Below are positions 63,069-64,000 of a DNA stretch of 64,000 bases, piece by piece; the first letter of the stretch is position 1; every line of letters starts with the position of its first letter. A program made the position numbers and the translations under genes. The notes below the pieces were generated by a model. That model was not told the DNA's origin. It ran no database searches and saw only the letters and a list, made by a program, of their open reading frames with translations. The stretch is taken from assembly GCF_022900255.1 (NCBI RefSeq), contig NZ_JALIRM010000005.1, forward strand, positions 92,116 through 156,115, in the 5' to 3' direction. The DNA is from Lederbergia wuyishanensis. Its GTDB lineage: Bacteria; Bacillota; Bacilli; Bacillales; Bacillaceae_C.

Positions 63069-63299
63069 CTATTGAGGATTTTTATGTAAAAAGAGAGGAA
63101 CATGAGAAATCATTTCATTATAAATATGTCCTTCCAATGCTGTCGATTGTACGACTCCATCTAAAATTAACATCCGCCCAAAATTATAGGAAACAGCAAT
63201 CATGACATGCTGAAAGGCGGACTTTACCGAAAAAATGATTTCTTTAAGACGATAGCTGACAGTTAAATTTCCTCAGTCTTTTTTAATAAGCCAGTAATT
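63069..63299 (-). pseudogene. Spermidine synthase (speE-like) N-terminal relic
   Basis: On the minus strand, from 63272, the frame reads GNLTVSYRLKEIIFSVKSAF, continues in the N-terminal pattern FGRMLILDGVVQST, then HIYNEMISHVPLFLHKNP, and hits TAG at 63069-63071, where relatives continue to VLIIGGGDGG. Another stop (TGA) lies just before GNL, and coding-like codons extend up to about 63299. The catalytic part is absent, so it is a dead fragment. Confidence 0.65.
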
Positions 63300-63467
63300 C
63301 GAATCTACTTTTTGCAGCCATTCCACGAAATATCACGCCTTTCGCATGAATTTATTTTTTGATTTTTATCGTAAAAATGCCTATGCTGTAATTGTAGCAA
63401 AGGAAAAATGCTTAAGCGAGGAAACGAATGGCTACCAATTGTAATTGCAATGACTGGAGTTGTCAGA
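63300..63467. other. Intergenic before ywdI
   Basis: No gene supported. Possibly the eroded 5' end of the spermidine synthase relic and the promoter region of ywdI. GGAG near 63456 is the ywdI ribosome site. Confidence 0.35.
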
Positions 63468-63731
63468 ATGAGTATTTCATATAAAACGTTGCTGGAAAAA
63501 ATGGAAATCGAGATAAGGAAAGCTAGGGGAGCAAATGGAGAGCACGAGCTAAAAGGGCATCTATATGCAGTTAAAGCCCTCGCTGAATTGGCGTTAGAGG
63601 GAGAAGTTAGTGGCAATTTTACAACTCAAAAAAACACGGTTCTTGAAAATGTCCAAACTATTTCTATTCCTAGCCAAGAACCAGTTAAGATGGATGACGG
63701 AGCGAATGGAGATTCATTGTTTGATTTTTAA
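63468..63731 (+). CDS. ywdI: YwdI family protein (DUF5327)
   Basis: The 87-residue protein starts MSISYKTLLEKMEIEIRKAR and contains HLYAVKALAELAL and a C-terminal DSLFDF, the YwdI/DUF5327 pattern; B. subtilis ywdI lies close to ung. Function is unknown. ATG 63468 has GGAG at eight bases. The extra 20 residues of the longer ORF (from 63408) lack a ribosome site. Confidence 0.85.
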   Translation: MSISYKTLLEKMEIEIRKARGANGEHELKGHLYAVKALAELALEGEVSGNFTTQKNTVLENVQTISIPSQEPVKMDDGANGDSLFDF

Positions 63732-64000
63732 AAGAAAAGCGTAAGCGCCTGTCCATCGAGGTACAAACTTCGGGGCCTCTGACTGAGATAAAGGAAACAC
63801 GGAGAGGAACGAGCCGATGTTGACTTATCGTAGGGAAGAGGACAAGAAGTTTGCTAGTCGATAGGCGCTGCAGCTAGACAAAGAAAAGCGTAAGCGCCTG
63901 TCCATCGAGGTACAAACTTCGGGGCCTCTGACTGAGATAAAGGAAACACGGAGAGGAACGAGCCGATGTTGACTTATCGTAGGGAAGAGGACAAGAAGTT
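63731..64000 (+). repeat. 149-bp tandem repeat of the GCGTAAGCGCCT family (two copies, second cut by window end)
   Basis: Copy 1 spans 63731-63879; copy 2 begins at 63880 and its 121 visible bases look identical. Each has AAGCGTAAGCGCC, CAAACTTCGGGGCC, GATAAAGGAAACACGGAGAG, GATGTTGACTTATCG and GCTAGTCGATAGGCGC. Such perfect tandem identity points to recent duplication. Further copies may lie beyond the window. Confidence 0.85.

Noticed and set aside
62981..63205. 74-codon plus-strand ORF after ung
   Set aside because: It overlaps the ung end without ribosome site, and the opposite strand carries the recognisable speE relic.

Overview
The window is low-GC chromosomal DNA from an aerobic endospore-forming Bacillaceae species (Bacillus, Neobacillus, Cytobacillus or Metabacillus type). 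The evidence is AGGAGG-type ribosome binding sites, very many TTG and GTG starts, U-tailed terminators, bacillithiol genes (bshB2-yojF), YwdI, YflT and YhfC family genes, and dispersed repeats of a type familiar from Bacillaceae. No rRNA, tRNA, prophage, intact insertion sequence or CRISPR array was seen. It reads as ordinary chromosome interleaved with an accessory zone rich in decaying genes.

Layout. 1-4.7 kb: the end of a PfkB sugar kinase, a duplicated P-loop ATPase, then a GntR-AgaS-class II aldolase operon for amino-sugar (GalNAc/tagatose) catabolism. 4.7-7.1 kb: threonine degradation (kbl plus SDR-type threonine dehydrogenase), behind a leader with a hairpin and a 16-codon upstream ORF. 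7.1-12.2 kb: an Ltp-type surface protein, an O-methyltransferase, recQ and a histidine phosphatase with an apparent AUU start. 12.3-15.1 kb: a multidomain metallophosphoesterase split by a frameshift. 15.5-20.8 kb: a complete carbohydrate ABC importer with its own MsmX-like ATPase and a candidate CcpA site upstream. 21-34.5 kb: an accessory zone of NUDIX, GNAT, methyltransferase, HD, HIT, VOC and alpha/beta-hydrolase genes, with a second MraY and two pseudogenes. 34.9-39.6 kb: a GltB-like FMN protein, a YjiH transporter, a HAD phosphatase and a GNAT.

39.6-47 kb: an OmpR/intramembrane-kinase two-component system flanked on both sides by holin-like type I toxin loci, followed by the ABC/FtsX transporter it probably controls, a YcdB-like protein and a 20-21 bp tandem array. 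47-49.2 kb: bshB2-yojF and pdxK. 49.2-52.7 kb: an attenuator-like leader (promoter, 23-codon ORF, competing hairpins, two terminators), then a second RsgA-type ribosome GTPase, GNAT, methyltransferase and GrpB genes. 54.8-57.4 kb: an ABC-2 exporter operon. 57.5-64 kb: Uma2, YdcF, part of the molybdopterin pathway (mobA-moaE-moaD-moeB), YhfC, YflT, ung, a relic of a spermidine synthase gene and ywdI, ending in 149-bp tandem repeats.

Five loci show gene decay: the metallophosphoesterase, a NUDIX gene, an amber-interrupted methyltransferase, a frameshifted toxin and the speE relic. Repeat families recur across the window: a 236-bp MITE-like element (2 copies), a 140-bp element (2 copies) and the GCGTAAGCGCCT element (at least 4 sites). 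All functional calls come from reading motifs by eye; no database search was possible.
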